A stretch of 64,000 bases of DNA. Origin: Anticarsia gemmatalis. Lineage: Eukaryota > Arthropoda > Insecta > Lepidoptera > Erebidae. Each line of letters starts with the position of its first letter. Positions within the stretch are counted from its first letter, which is position 1. The position numbers were made by a program, and so were the translations under genes. This document shows positions 25,801 through 37,148 of this stretch, piece after piece. The stretch covers positions 4,464,001 through 4,528,000 of the forward strand of contig NC_134753.1 in NCBI RefSeq assembly GCF_050436995.1, read 5' to 3'. The notes below the pieces were generated by a model, which worked only from the letters and a program-made list of their open reading frames with translations, did not search any database and was not told the DNA's origin.

Positions 25801-27164
25801 TCTGCACCTCATTTGGTTGCGGTTTTGGTCAACTCTATTGGATATCAAATGGTTCTAATCAAAAATCTAAACACATTATATTATTTTGAGTATTGCAATT
25901 GAGAATAAATCGATTCAGTACTACTTTAACATGGGACTTAATAATTCAGAAATCATTATTGCCGTTAGAGAAAAGCGCAAACTAACGAAAAGTTCTTGTG
26001 AAGTAGAATTGACCGAGATTAAGACCAGGCTTCCGCACATTATTCCAACCTCTCGGGATTTCTCATAACAAATACACTCAGTACAAAACTTGTACTACTT
26101 TCGAATTGACTTTCTGAAAATCCCAAGCAATATGCAAGAGATTCCCTGCAAGTGAAATTCAAGTGTAACCTCGAGCACGCTTGCTTGTTAAAAATCCATT
26201 CTATTCTGTGTATCACCGTTAGAATCTCGATCGTATTGGTATCTAACATTGTAAACAATAATAGCAATTTCAAAGTGTACAAAACTGCTATACTTGTAGC
26301 ACGTATAGATGCAAATTGGCCAACCCCAAAAGGTACGATAACAACATCTATTTCTGCAAACTCAAACCGAAGACAACCAACTAATAATGAAGAAATGAAA
26401 TCTATTCAGAAACTTATCTAATTAGACCAGGCCAAACTATTATTCTAGGGCAGGTTTGTTTAACATTTAACTGGTAATGGGTGGGTAAACAAGGGAGGAA
26501 CAGTTATATTCAATAGGCTGGGGAATAAAGGCGTTCGGTCCCAAATCTTGCGACGTGATAAGAGTCACAATAGCCGTGACGCCTCCCTGTCTGCCTTTGA
26601 GCTAGGCAGCTTCCAAGATAATTGACTTTAGTGTATACGGACGTATGTAACGTTTAATCTGTAAGCTAAGAACCTTCGTGTGAATGGGACGTGAAGATGT
26701 TTTCGGTGATTAGGAATTGGAATTTAAATGTCTACGTGTTACGTTGGATGCTCAGAAATTATAGATATAGCAAAAGATGTAAGAATTTCTTGCAATCACG
26801 TGTGTTTAGACATCAAAAGTAAAAGTCTTGCTTAAAATATCACTAAGAAATAGATGACTGCCATATCTCCACTTAGAATCGAACCCTTGAACTCATACTG
26901 GGAAAAGTAACTTTAAAAATAATGACTAAGGAGCATGTTATAATCCGCCGACTAGTTTCCATATAAATAAAATATATCAATAACGTGATCAAAGGAACAT
27001 TAAATTAAGAAAATTAATTCAAGTCTTGTCGCATGAGGCAAAGGCAAGCAAGTCAGAGGCGAAGCTTTCAAAGGCCCAGATTAAAGTGCTCAAAGGTGTT
27101 GTGAAAAGGCGCGCCACCTCGCTCGTAGTACGTAAGAAAACAATTTTCTTTGAGCACCACACAA

Positions 27165-27290
27165 GTTTTGTCAACTAAAATTATATTACAACAAGTTTGC
27201 CTTACAACGTGTGCTGTCGAAACTTTGTATGTTCCTTGTTACCTCGACGTACGTGTGAAATGCAGGTAAGCATAATATATGGGCGAGTAA
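27165..27290 (+). repeat. diverged repeat pair, unit A
   Basis: The blocks GTTTGCCTTACAA, GCTGTCGAAACTTTGTATGT, ATGCAGGTAAGCATAATATA and GCGAGT recur in the same order about 310 bp downstream (27475-27594) with substitutions. This suggests an old local duplication or two copies of a dispersed element. Confidence 0.5.
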
Positions 27291-27474
27291 TGGGAAACTG
27301 AGAATAGCTTGTGGATACGATCGCCAACGTTCCGTGCTCTAACTTTTGGTAGATTCCGCCCCGTTGAAAATTCAAATGGTTTTGTTTTTCGCTTGTTTAG
27401 TAGGTGTAACTTTGTATAAATTCTTGTCTAGAGTTTTACAACTTACAATTTCTAAAAGAGGTCAACTTTCAGCA

Positions 27475-27594
27475 AAACAAGTTAAGTCGACTCGAATTAT
27501 TTTCCAAGAAGTTTGTCTTACAAGATTAAGCTGTCCAAACTTTGTATGTAACCAATATAATGCAAGTAAGCATATTACGCAGCGGGAGTGCGAG
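27475..27594 (+). repeat. diverged repeat pair, unit B
   Basis: The blocks GTTTGTCTTACAA, GCTGTCCAAACTTTGTATGT, ATGCAAGTAAGCATATTACG and GGGAGT match unit A at 27165-27290. Unit B lies inside an open frame (27346-27723) that I consider chance. Confidence 0.5.
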
Positions 27595-29679
27595 TATTTT
27601 TCCTTTAGTCGATCTTCTACTCATTCACTTGCAATTTTTCCTTATGGGCGGAGACAAGTGGTCAACATTAGGTGTGTCGTAGGAAAGCCGATCGCTAGTG
27701 ACAGTAATGTGTTGGATTGTTGACTCAAACGCGACGCAATTTCTTGCCGAGCCCAGGAAAAACGAATTTCCTTGTATATTTTGTGTGACAAACAACTTAT
27801 ATTCAGTCGTTCTTTGGCTGACCAGCTATGTGTGCTACACAAACTGTACTAATAATTTTGTGTAGTCTGTGTACTAATAAAGTTAATTAGAATATAGTTT
27901 GTGCCAGATTATCATACAAATTAAAATTACATCGACAAATTATTTTTATAATGTTACTACAGAAAAATTAAATAAAATTATGGAGTATACAAAAATCGAG
28001 TTCTAAAACTTATTTATACCTACTAAATTAATGACCTCGTTCGATGGACTCATTATATGTGTGTTATAAAGGGTTTGTTTAGTGAACGTTTAAGTAAGCC
28101 TTTATAGCGAGTCTCAGGTGCGATGGGATCTATGGGATAATGTATTCCTTGCTCCGCCACCCCGGGACTTCTCGCAATTTCCCGCCGAGGAAAACTCGAT
28201 AACTGTGTTCCTATTCTATAGCAATATCTATGAATGATGGAGATTTTATACAAATCCCTTGCGAACGTGTCTATTGTTTCACACTTTAGTTTTAATGTTA
28301 TTTTGTATTTGACTTCCCAAGCTATTTTAGTAATTTATTACGTTTATCTTCTTATTACTTACTCAGGTAAAAGTAAATCAATTATTTCTGAAAACGGAAG
28401 ATTGTTATAATTAAGCGAAACGGGGAAAATAAACGTTTGTTTTAATCTCCAATATTTATTTTAGACTAAAGAAACATCCGCGTAACTTATACCGCCCATT
28501 TATCAATCATTTTTCTCGAGAGTCAGCTTCCGTTTACCATATTAATCACTTTTATATTCAGAGGTGAGACCGCTAAAAGTTTTAACAATACTGTAGCCAT
28601 TAGCCATATATCAATGTCGGACGAAGAGTCTGATTCGGACGCCAGCAAATTGGGATTAATAACGGTCTAAGAAAGAATTCCCCCACATTTTCTCTTACTG
28701 ATTAGGTGGTAAGACAAATCGGGGAGTGCGAAAACAAGGAATGTGCTTCTGTGTTTCTAAAGTCCATAATTTCTGTCCTCGCTGTGTCGAAAATACTTAA
28801 AGGAAATAATTAGTTGGAAAACGTATTTCGTGTCATTAGTTTTAGTTGACTGGGATCATTATTTATGAACTTGTTGAGTAATATCTGAAGAGTAACGTTG
28901 TGAAATGTTGATCTTTGTGAGATTATTCTTGTCACAGTGTTCACGTTATCTTATCAGTAATTAATTAGATAAGCTAGGAGTGCTCGGTTGTTACCGAGTT
29001 GCCGCCGATGTTATCGTGTCCTATTCAATACTTTGTTGCTCGTAGTTAATTGTCCAATCGCCATAAAAGATCTTCGAGAGTTTGTTGCGGACGCAGACAA
29101 TTTTATTTACGAGTGATATATTGTAGGAAAAAAGCTAGGGTTGAACTTTCAAAGATTTAACTAGATTAATTTGCCAAGCAACTTATTGCTTTAAAGGAAG
29201 AGTATGAATCGTATGGCCCATCCAGTAAAATAATCAAACTCAGTAGGCAAGAGAAATATTAAATTAATATTAAGTACCTAAAAAGCTGATTAAACGGAAA
29301 ACAGTTGGTTATTTTCCAGAAGTTCCGAATATTGTGAAAAAGGATTGTGAAGTTAACGAGCTTTAAATCAAATAACCCTTTCTATGAATTATATTATTGT
29401 TTGACTACTTGGCCGACTAATTTAGACTAAACTTCTATTAGTCTACCAGCTAAAATGTTTTTAAAGTTCCAATGTTATTTACCAAATTTTTCTTTAACTT
29501 CAAGAGAAACGATTTATCTCCAAGTCGTATAAAAATATTTTCCGTCGCAAATCAGTCTCACTATTCTCCTTCAACCGTTCGTGACCAAGTTATCACATCG
29601 TACAAAATCAGTACAACCTTCTGAATGTAGGAACACAATGCGTGGGTCATTTATTAGAATTATCGTTGGTTTTGGCCAG

Positions 29680-29809
29680 CACGCGATCGGCCACCCCTTC
29701 CTCCGGCCTTGACCCGAAGTGTCCCGAAGTTATTCGGAGTATTTCGGAACCAGTGACGTCAGAGCCGGGCCCTGCTCAGAGCATGTCACTGCGAACACTG
29801 CAGTACCAA
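29680..29809 (+). CDS. candidate plus-strand exon inside the intron of the minus-strand gene
   Basis: A sharply GC-richer 130-bp block sits in AT-rich intron. On the plus strand it is bounded by an acceptor-like TTGGTTTTGGCCAG (AG at 29678-29679) and a good donor CAA|GTGAGA (GT at 29810-29811). One frame is open throughout: one base finishes a codon (phase 2 entry), then 43 codons run to a phase 0 exit. The peptide is Ser/Pro/Glu-rich (SATPSSGLDPK, SEPVTSEPGP) and ends SLRTLQYQ. An ATG at 29783 in the same frame would instead give a first exon encoding MSLRTLQYQ, with an initiator-like TCAGT near 29608. On the minus strand all three frames carry stops within the block. It may be an exon of a second gene, an alternative first exon, or a conserved regulatory block. 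The polypyrimidine tract is weak, which lowers confidence. Confidence 0.35.
29754..29761. promoter_or_regulatory. CRE-type palindrome TGACGTCA
   Basis: Exact CRE consensus inside the GC-rich candidate plus-strand exon at 29680-29809. This leaves open that the block is regulatory rather than coding. Confidence 0.25.
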
Positions 29810-31091
29810 GTGAGAATTTATTGTAATTATAGCTGCAGTACTGGTGGTATGGATTACGTTCTAATAGATTTTGTAGTCTGATTTACTGTGAGAATAATAC
29901 AATCAATTCTGTATGTATTATTGTTACGACGCGACACACTACACATATTACACTTACTCTACATTAAGAAAGCCGACTCCAGATCAGTTAATTCAATAGT
30001 AATACTAAAAATAACTACCTTACAAATGACATTACAAGCATTCCGCATACTAACGGATTTTTTGCAAGGTTCAATTTCAATAACGTTATCTCAAGCAGTC
30101 ATCGCACGCATTTTTACTCGTACACATCGTTATATCGGTTCCAGTAGTGCTTAGTTTCGAGCTTTTTACCGCTACCTTGTTAACGCTATCGCTAACCTTA
30201 CGAGTTACGATGTACCATGATCGATGTGCCTCACACCACCATTAAGTATTTTTTATCTCGTTCTTATCTCGACCTACGCCCCGATTGGGCCTATCTAGAT
30301 TTCGAAGAGCATAAAATTTAAGTGAAATCTGCCGCTTCAGTTACCACCATATTTTAACTTGAAATCACTTTGAGATTTGGTGCGAAGATATAAAAGTTGA
30401 ATTAAGGAAGAATGTAAAATTTATGAGAGGAATTGTATTTGTGATTCGACTTGAGATTCAAGAATTACATTTTGTGATATCATTAGAATTACGAAATCGA
30501 CCGACCGTTTTCCTTTCTGATGAACAGTGTTACATTATTTTCGCCATAATATTAAGGATTATGTAGTGAGGTTTCGCATTTTGGTAACACACCATCTGGT
30601 CTATAATTCATTGGACAAGAGCGTTCACTTGTTAGAATTTGTCACACAGCAGCGTTGAATTCAAAATTCGTATGCAGAGACGTAACCAATCGGCAAATCC
30701 GTGGCCCAGATCTGTACGCAAAACGCGATACCTAAAGTGGACACGCACCATTAAACAATACATAGCTATATCACATACATAATATCACGTCTGTTATATC
30801 CGAAGGTGTAGAGGTGTATGAAGTATACCAATGTATCGCAATTAATATATTAGAACCTTTGTAATAGGGGGCGAGTCTAATGTCATATATAAAGAAAAAT
30901 TCTAACATAAATAAAAAAAGATGATATGACTTAATAAAAAAGTATATTAATATTTTGAGTAAATTAGTCCGATCAGGCAATTGTTGAATTTGATAGACCC
31001 TATACAGGCTGCGCCTAGTGAGGTTGTCAAAGTTAGTAAAAACATTTTTTAATACAGGACTTGTCATCAATGAATTTATTTAATTCTACGT

Positions 31092-31156
31092 TGTCCAACC
31101 CGGGAATCGACCCCCAAAATCAGCAGTTACATGCACTACCAACCGCGCCAAAGTAT
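31092..31156 (-). mobile_element. tRNA-like SINE head, minus orientation
   Basis: On the minus strand the order is ACTTTGGCGCGGTTGGTAGT (A-box region), CATGTAACTGCTGATTTTGG, then GGTCGATTCCCGGGTTGGAC with a B-box match. D-stem pairing is possible (GCGC/GTGC), but the acceptor arms do not pair and the anticodon stem is weak. It is therefore a SINE head of a second lepidopteran type rather than a working tRNA gene. The following 100 bp show no clear body. Confidence 0.65.
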
Positions 31157-33353
31157 GTAGTGTATATCTATCAGAAATAATACGTTAATGTAAGCATTAA
31201 ATACGTGTTTCTGTTCAGTGTTTCAACTAATTAGGAACGTTAGCGTAGATTATGAGGTAGCGACTCATCTAACTAGTTTGCAGGGAGCAAACATTCTCAG
31301 GTTAGTTTGATTCTACTTTCGAGGTGCGAACTATCAAGGTGTTACATGTATTAGAGGTTAAAGAGGTACTTAGCTTGTTTGAGGAAGATGTATTAACTTT
31401 TAATCAGTTACGTTTGTTCGTTGTTTCGTAGTTTACTTTGTTGTTTGATTGATAAATGAATCATAGTTGTTTTAATAGTCATTTATGCAATGTCTTTGGT
31501 CTCTGTCTACCCCTTTGTAAAAAGGTATATTGTGTATGTCATAAAACGTGTAGATAGCTTATTATCCAAAAGTGTGAATAAATCTGAACATTAGAAATGG
31601 TTTTATGTGCAAAAAATAATATCAATCTGCAAATATTTCTTGTATAACCTAGTAAATACTTTGTTTGAATTATTTTTCGCCAGTCAATAACTATTTTCTG
31701 TACACTGAAAACAAAGTACCAGTGCAGCATATTTTATCATTACTGAAACAGTTATAATATTTTATTCATGACAAAATGATAAAACGCATGTTTTCCACAT
31801 TTAAATATTTGCGTATTCCATTATAACACCGTAAAGTGCAGCAGAGCAAATATTACAATGAATAATTTATAGCGAAATGCAAAATTATAACTTAATAAAC
31901 AGTACGTTTCGGTGGAGATAAAATATTTTATGTGTCATACGTTGAAATGAGAAACCTGTCACAAACACTCTTATATGGAACCAGCCTACTGTGGTGAATT
32001 GGTTTTTGTTAACTTTAACAATGTTGCTTTACAAAATCAAATTCTGAAAAATACATGAACGGGATAACTAATTGTCACTTTAAATAATTTGAAGTTATAA
32101 TAAAAAAATCCATCAAATATCTTAAGTTCTTGAAGATTTTTTTGAACTGTCGTCAAAATTTGGCAGCGAGGTGCATGGCTGAACATTATTTCTTGCAAAA
32201 GAGCTTTTACTGCAGTGCAGAATTATGATCAAATCCATATCACTTAAAGAAGAAAACTTTAGTAAGTACCTAAACTTCATTGATAATTCTATGCCCCACT
32301 GATGATATAAACGATATTTCAATTACAAATGGCCGTTCAACTATTAAACCTCACATTAATTCTAGAATCGATTTAATAGTAAAAACTTTGAAATGGCTGG
32401 CACTTGCAGTGATTGTGGCAGTGGCCTCCACATTTTATGCACAGCGCGTCACATGTTCCATAACTGGACTTTTTCTTCCCCTATCGTTAGTGGAAAACTT
32501 CGCGCTGTAGTTTTTCTAACCATTTCAGATTTCTCCATGACAAAATTACTTTTATTAGTTTAACGTGCTTAAGAAAGACAGAAGCGATAAGCCCTTTTTC
32601 CGTTCACAACATATTGTCACAGTGAAGTAGGCAAGACGAATCCGTTCTCTGATCCGATAGTGATCAGATTGACTATGAACCTCTAACTTGATCTATAACA
32701 ATTGGTTGTTCCGGGTACTGGGTCTATGTATCCTTAATTTATCCGTTTCTAAAGCTCCCTGTGATCAGAAACATCCCTACGTTCCCCAAACCTCTGTCTT
32801 TTATTTAGAAAAAAGGGTTGTCAGATTTGTACCGCAAAAATGCTTCTTTAAATAAAAGTGTTTGTGAATATAATATTTCGAATGACGAGAGGTGTGAGAG
32901 ACGTAGAAAATATACGTTTTATCCTCTTACGCATTCTTAGAATGTAAAGAGGTTATATAATAAAAAATATATCCGTCACGCCCGTGCTTCGGAGGGGAAT
33001 TCCGAAAAAGTTAAACACAGTTACTGTACTTATCGTGCACGATCGTTGATTATGATTTAGATATCAATGTGATACACGAGAATATTTCTAAATGAAATGT
33101 TGTCTACGATCGTAGAGTTAACAATTTTAAGTTATTCAAAGCCGATGTTTTGAGGAAATGTTTTATTAGTTCCAATGTTGCTGTTACTTCAGTTCGCTAA
33201 AGCTACTGTAAAATTCAGTACATTCTAAAATTCACTACGAAACTCCAGCAAAAGTACTACTAAGTACTCACAATTTCAGCAAGGGTCGGTAAAACGTCAG
33301 AAAATATTTGAAATAAGTATTTTTGCTAAAGTAAACCTCCGTTCTATTATCGC

Positions 33354-33364
33354 AAAATGGCGGC
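33354..33364 (+). promoter_or_regulatory. YY1/Pho-type consensus AAAATGGCGGC
   Basis: A second exact AANATGGCGGC match, about 410 bp from the nearest exon edge (33774). A near match lies at about 35505. Confidence 0.3.
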
Positions 33365-33773
33365 GCCGAGATATGTAATTCTTCGTTGAATTGCTCAGTT
33401 CCGAATGAAGGGCCAAAGGGTTCAGTCCGAATGATTTCCCTTTGTTAGGGTTACAAAGATTAAACTCTTTTTATTAAAATAATTTTCAGTGGAATGTCCC
33501 AGATTATTTTCTCAGCAAAAGTAGGTTAAAACCTAAAGGGTAATTCTAATAGAAGGTTAGGTATACATATTACAATTGGAGGATTTCAATTCTGGAAAGC
33601 GTCCAAAAATAGTTAGTTGGAACTTTAAAAGCTAGGAATTCTGGGCTTAATTATTTGTACGAATTAAATAGACGAATGGCTCTGTCTTTAGTAATGACAT
33701 CATTTAGCCTTCTTGGAGATAGAGACGTATGTGTAATGTATGAGTTTGCAACTGAATAGAATAGTTTACTCAC

Positions 33774-34142
33774 CGGACTTGCTAACTCGGTACCGCAGAC
33801 CGCGACCACCCTTCGGATGTCGGTTATAGGTTCCGAACTCGCCGTAATTGTTGTTTACACGGCTGTAGTCCGCTAGATGTCGATTGCCGTCTAGATGGTT
33901 CGGCAATGATCTGTTCCAGCCCATGACATCGCCAACGACGGAGCCGCATACTGACGACTCGGTTTGGGACTTGGTGTCGCCATTGCAGAGGTCGCCGCTT
34001 GAGCGAGCGCGCCGCCCCTTGAGGCCTTTGGCGGAGTGCTGGCTGATGTTCGAGCCCATAGCGTGGCGGGACCTCACGTGGGCCCCGCCGCCCGCATCGC
34101 GCCACTCGCACCACTGATCAGTGCCCCTTCTGTTGTTCTCAC
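33774..34142 (-). CDS. internal coding exon, 369 nt, phase 1-1, unrecognised protein
   Basis: On the minus strand a pyrimidine-rich acceptor (TTTTGTTTACAG, AG at 34144-34143) precedes an open 369-nt block. It ends at a good donor (AAGTCCG|GTGAGTAA, GT at 33773-33772). Both boundaries are phase 1, so the exon is symmetric and could be skipped without a frameshift. It is clearly GC-richer than its flanks. The 123 codons give a Gly/Arg/Ser/Asn-rich, probably disordered segment. It contains WCEWRD near the start, a basic Ser-containing run (RRARSSGDL) that resembles a basophilic-kinase site, and a Tyr-rich end (FGTYNRH, LRYRVSKSG). The entering phase matches the exon ending at 62582 (A+GT = Ser), and the leaving phase matches the exon at 19930 (G+GT = Gly). 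I infer one transcript but cannot prove it. GC-rich frames on the plus strand here look like shadows. The function is not recognised. Confidence 0.8.
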
Positions 34143-34246
34143 CTGTAAACAAAACACACGGTAAACAAATTGTTTATATGATAAGTATCTTTCAGGTTTC
34201 ACATGTGTAAGTATGTTTCTGTCAGGTTATGCTGCTGTAGTCAATG

Positions 34247-34283
34247 AGTCGTATGAATATGTTGCAAAAATATTCATACGACT
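34247..34283. repeat. perfect 14-bp hairpin upstream of an exon
   Basis: AGTCGTATGAATAT (34247-34260) and ATATTCATACGACT (34270-34283) are exact reverse complements around GTTGCAAAA. In the minus-strand transcript the hairpin would lie in the intron about 104 nt upstream of the exon that starts at 34142. Confidence 0.85.
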
Positions 34284-37069
34284 AGCGTGATTTCCAATTT
34301 GATATTAACGCTGATAGTTACATAAAAAGTTCGAATGCTGATTCTAAATACTAATTGCGCAATAAACATAAATGCTCTAAAATAATATTACAGTGTTAGG
34401 GAAAGTGCGAAATTCGAAAACACTCGCAAAACTAGCACTTTAGACAGGTGTTCGTGTTCACAATATGTCTCAATTCACAACAGTTAATTATACAGTCGCA
34501 TAAATTACGTACTATATCTGGTTTATCATCAACACTATGTGATAACGAGTTGATGAAGCTGTTGAAACACAAATTATGCAGAAACAGAACTATTCGATTA
34601 ATTGAATGATTAATATTTTACAACTATTCGAATCAAACTTCCGCTCAAATATTTCCTGAGAAATCTGGGTATTTATTAGTTATGCATAGTTTCGGTGAAT
34701 TTAACGGAGTCCAAACAAATCGGTACAAACATTCATGTTGAGATTACAATCTTCAGCGAGTTTTTACTAAAGAATGGGTTGCGTGTTTACGATAAATTGA
34801 ATTGTGTCGGAAATCATTAAAAAACAATAAAGCGGAATACTCACGAAACGTGGTAAATAATTTCTCGAGATTAACATGCGTCTGAGTATTGTACTAACAG
34901 ATGTTTCAAATCCTTATCAGTGCCACAACGCGACGGTTCTGCTACTTAATATCACTGAATATTCAGTGACGTTCAATCTATCTACTTTGTTTCTAAGGAT
35001 TTGTAAATTCATTCATAAAATGTCTATGTTAGAAAATTTCAATAAATAATAGTTTTAAACAACAAACAAAAGACATCGGGATAATTCAGGCTGTGATTTA
35101 TTCTTATTATAATTTACGATGCACGATACTAAGAGACACTACAATTACCAGGAAAGAGAATAAAATTAATAACACAACAATACGATACGGTAGAAGTGGC
35201 AGCTTGATTTCATAGAACAATACGGTCTACTTTATTATTACCATATTAACATCTTATTAAGTAATTAATCAATTGTAAAAACTCAGATTCTACTCTTGAT
35301 ATTACTTTTAATTTGCTGTTTACTTATTCGATTCTCACGCCAATTTAAATTATCACAATCTAGTGAATAAGTAGGCACTTGAATAATTACGTGTATGTTT
35401 TGTTAAGCAGTATAATTCCCTTTTCTTTAATAAAAACACGACCTGCTTACTAAGTATTTTATTTCGCTATGTCCAACAGAATATCTTGCCAACATCATTA
35501 TTCATAATGGCGGATTGAATCATTTTAATCTTAATAAAATGTTGATAAAATCGTAGGATTGGAGAAGAAACTCAGCGACCGAAAGGGTTGGGGTACCCGA
35601 ACTAATATTCCAAAATTCATTTCCGCGTAGCGGTTTGGTTATTTCCATAATTGCTGGAAATATTCTCAGTTCACCGAAAATATCGAGAATATTTAATGAG
35701 AGCGTTGTGCGGTGGCCTGTGACGTGCCTACTTCCGAAGATTTAATGAATCTTTCACCCGCCTGGCGTGAGTTCATTAACGGCCCCGACCACAAATGCCA
35801 GCGCGCATGTACTGCTTATATGTTGCGTATAAAATATGAATAACGATGCGGAACGATTTGAGCTTAGCCTTTGAACCGAATACATGCGTCGCGTTGTGGC
35901 ATTATATGCTTTGCTAGCTACACAAACATACTGGTTTAATTACAGGCGTACAGCACCGTCTGCGTCGATCTCGAATATGCCTTTGACAAACAAGACTATG
36001 CATTCTAAAAGCTATTAGATGCCTATGGTTTCAGAATTTGCGCATTGATGTATGAGAGTTGTGTATGTAGCTTCAAACGCTTGTGAAATTTGCTCTTTGT
36101 TCTATTTATGTATTTTACAATTTAATTATCAAACATTTTAAGAACTTTAAGATAAAGAGAACACGTCAAAATTTACGAAGAGGTATGATATAAACTTAAA
36201 CGTAATTATATCGCTGTTTGCCAGTTGAAAGGTCAAGTGGGAAGAACCTTGTTTAACATCTTAAGCGGCTTATGAGCAGAAGTCAGAGCGCCTAGGCCAA
36301 AAGGTATTAGTGTTTCATAGACGTATGTTGTAAGCCCCTGTTCTGATGGACAGCGATGAACATAAAAGTTTGTTCAAGATATATATAACGTGTCTTATGA
36401 TTAATTTATAAATGAGTTAATTAAATGAGATTCCTTTAAAACATTATGTGTTTCAAAGATATGAGTCCCAATAATTTATAATCAGTAGGTAAAGTAAATT
36501 TCTACGTCAGAGTTTGGCTTCCGAATCCAACGCTAACTGTTTACCAAACAGTTCTTAAAGGGGCGTAAAGTTTACCAGTCACATCTTACATACCAGTTTC
36601 AAAGACGAGATCGCTGACGTTTTACTTTATCCAATTTACTAACTAAAGTAGACGTATCCAATACAAACATATTATTCTTACTCGTTATATCATCACAAGA
36701 TATATTATAGAAATATATCAAACCGACTACCGTTCGGGAAATGACAGCCTCAATATTATATGTTTTGGTGATTGGTTTCGTCGAGTGATATCTAGGGCGG
36801 GACCAGGCGAGCGCAAGCCTAGATAAATGTTTGGCTCTAGTCATTATTACTATCTGCCCGTTGCAGACTCAGCCTTATTTACCTCCAATGATTAATTTTC
36901 ATATTACGTAATTAATCATATTCGAGCTTGATTAACTAGTAATTGAATAGTGATATTTGGAATATAAATTAGTTGAGCGTTCATTTATTACGTTGAGAAT
37001 TTAAATTGAAAAGTGCGTTTCCGGAAATTTGTAGTGAAAGTAAGTGAACAACGTAATTAAGTCAATAGA

Positions 37070-37148
37070 GCATACATACAACCTAAGCATATTCCCATGG
37101 GGGGGTAGAGAGCGAGGGAAAGAAACTATAGAACGTCACTTGTCGCGA
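37070..37148 (-). repeat. probable SINE/LINE tail fragment, minus orientation
   Basis: The minus strand reads CTTTCCCTCGCTCTCTACCC, CCCATGGGAATATGC and then a GTATGTATG-type end. The layout (a CTCTxCC motif followed by a TATGTATG tail) resembles the tails at 51.8 and 57.35 kb. No head is visible. Confidence 0.45.

Larger units (their letters stand above)
19931..33773 (-). other. inferred 13.8-kb intron between second and third visible exons
   Basis: This interval lies between the donor at 33773-33772 and the acceptor at 19932-19931, with matching phase 1 ends. It contains a palindromic MITE-like element (21.75-21.98 kb), a perfect 21-bp inverted repeat (22.8 kb), a diverged repeat pair (27.2 and 27.5 kb), a possible plus-strand exon (29.7 kb) and a minus-strand SINE head (31.1 kb). 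Apart from these it is AT-rich and I see no supported gene. Confidence 0.55.

Noticed and set aside
27346..27723. 125-codon plus-strand frame
   Set aside because: It has no ATG at the start and overlaps one unit of a diverged repeat pair; its length is near the chance limit.
31092..31156. Possible tRNA-Ser-like gene on the minus strand
   Set aside because: The D arm and B box look right, but the acceptor stem does not pair and the anticodon stem has mismatches. A SINE head is more likely.
33766..34117. Long overlapping frames on the plus strand and in another minus frame across 33.8-34.1 kb
   Set aside because: Shadows of the GC-rich minus-strand exon at 33774-34142, the only frame that agrees with both splice sites and with the phase of the other exons.
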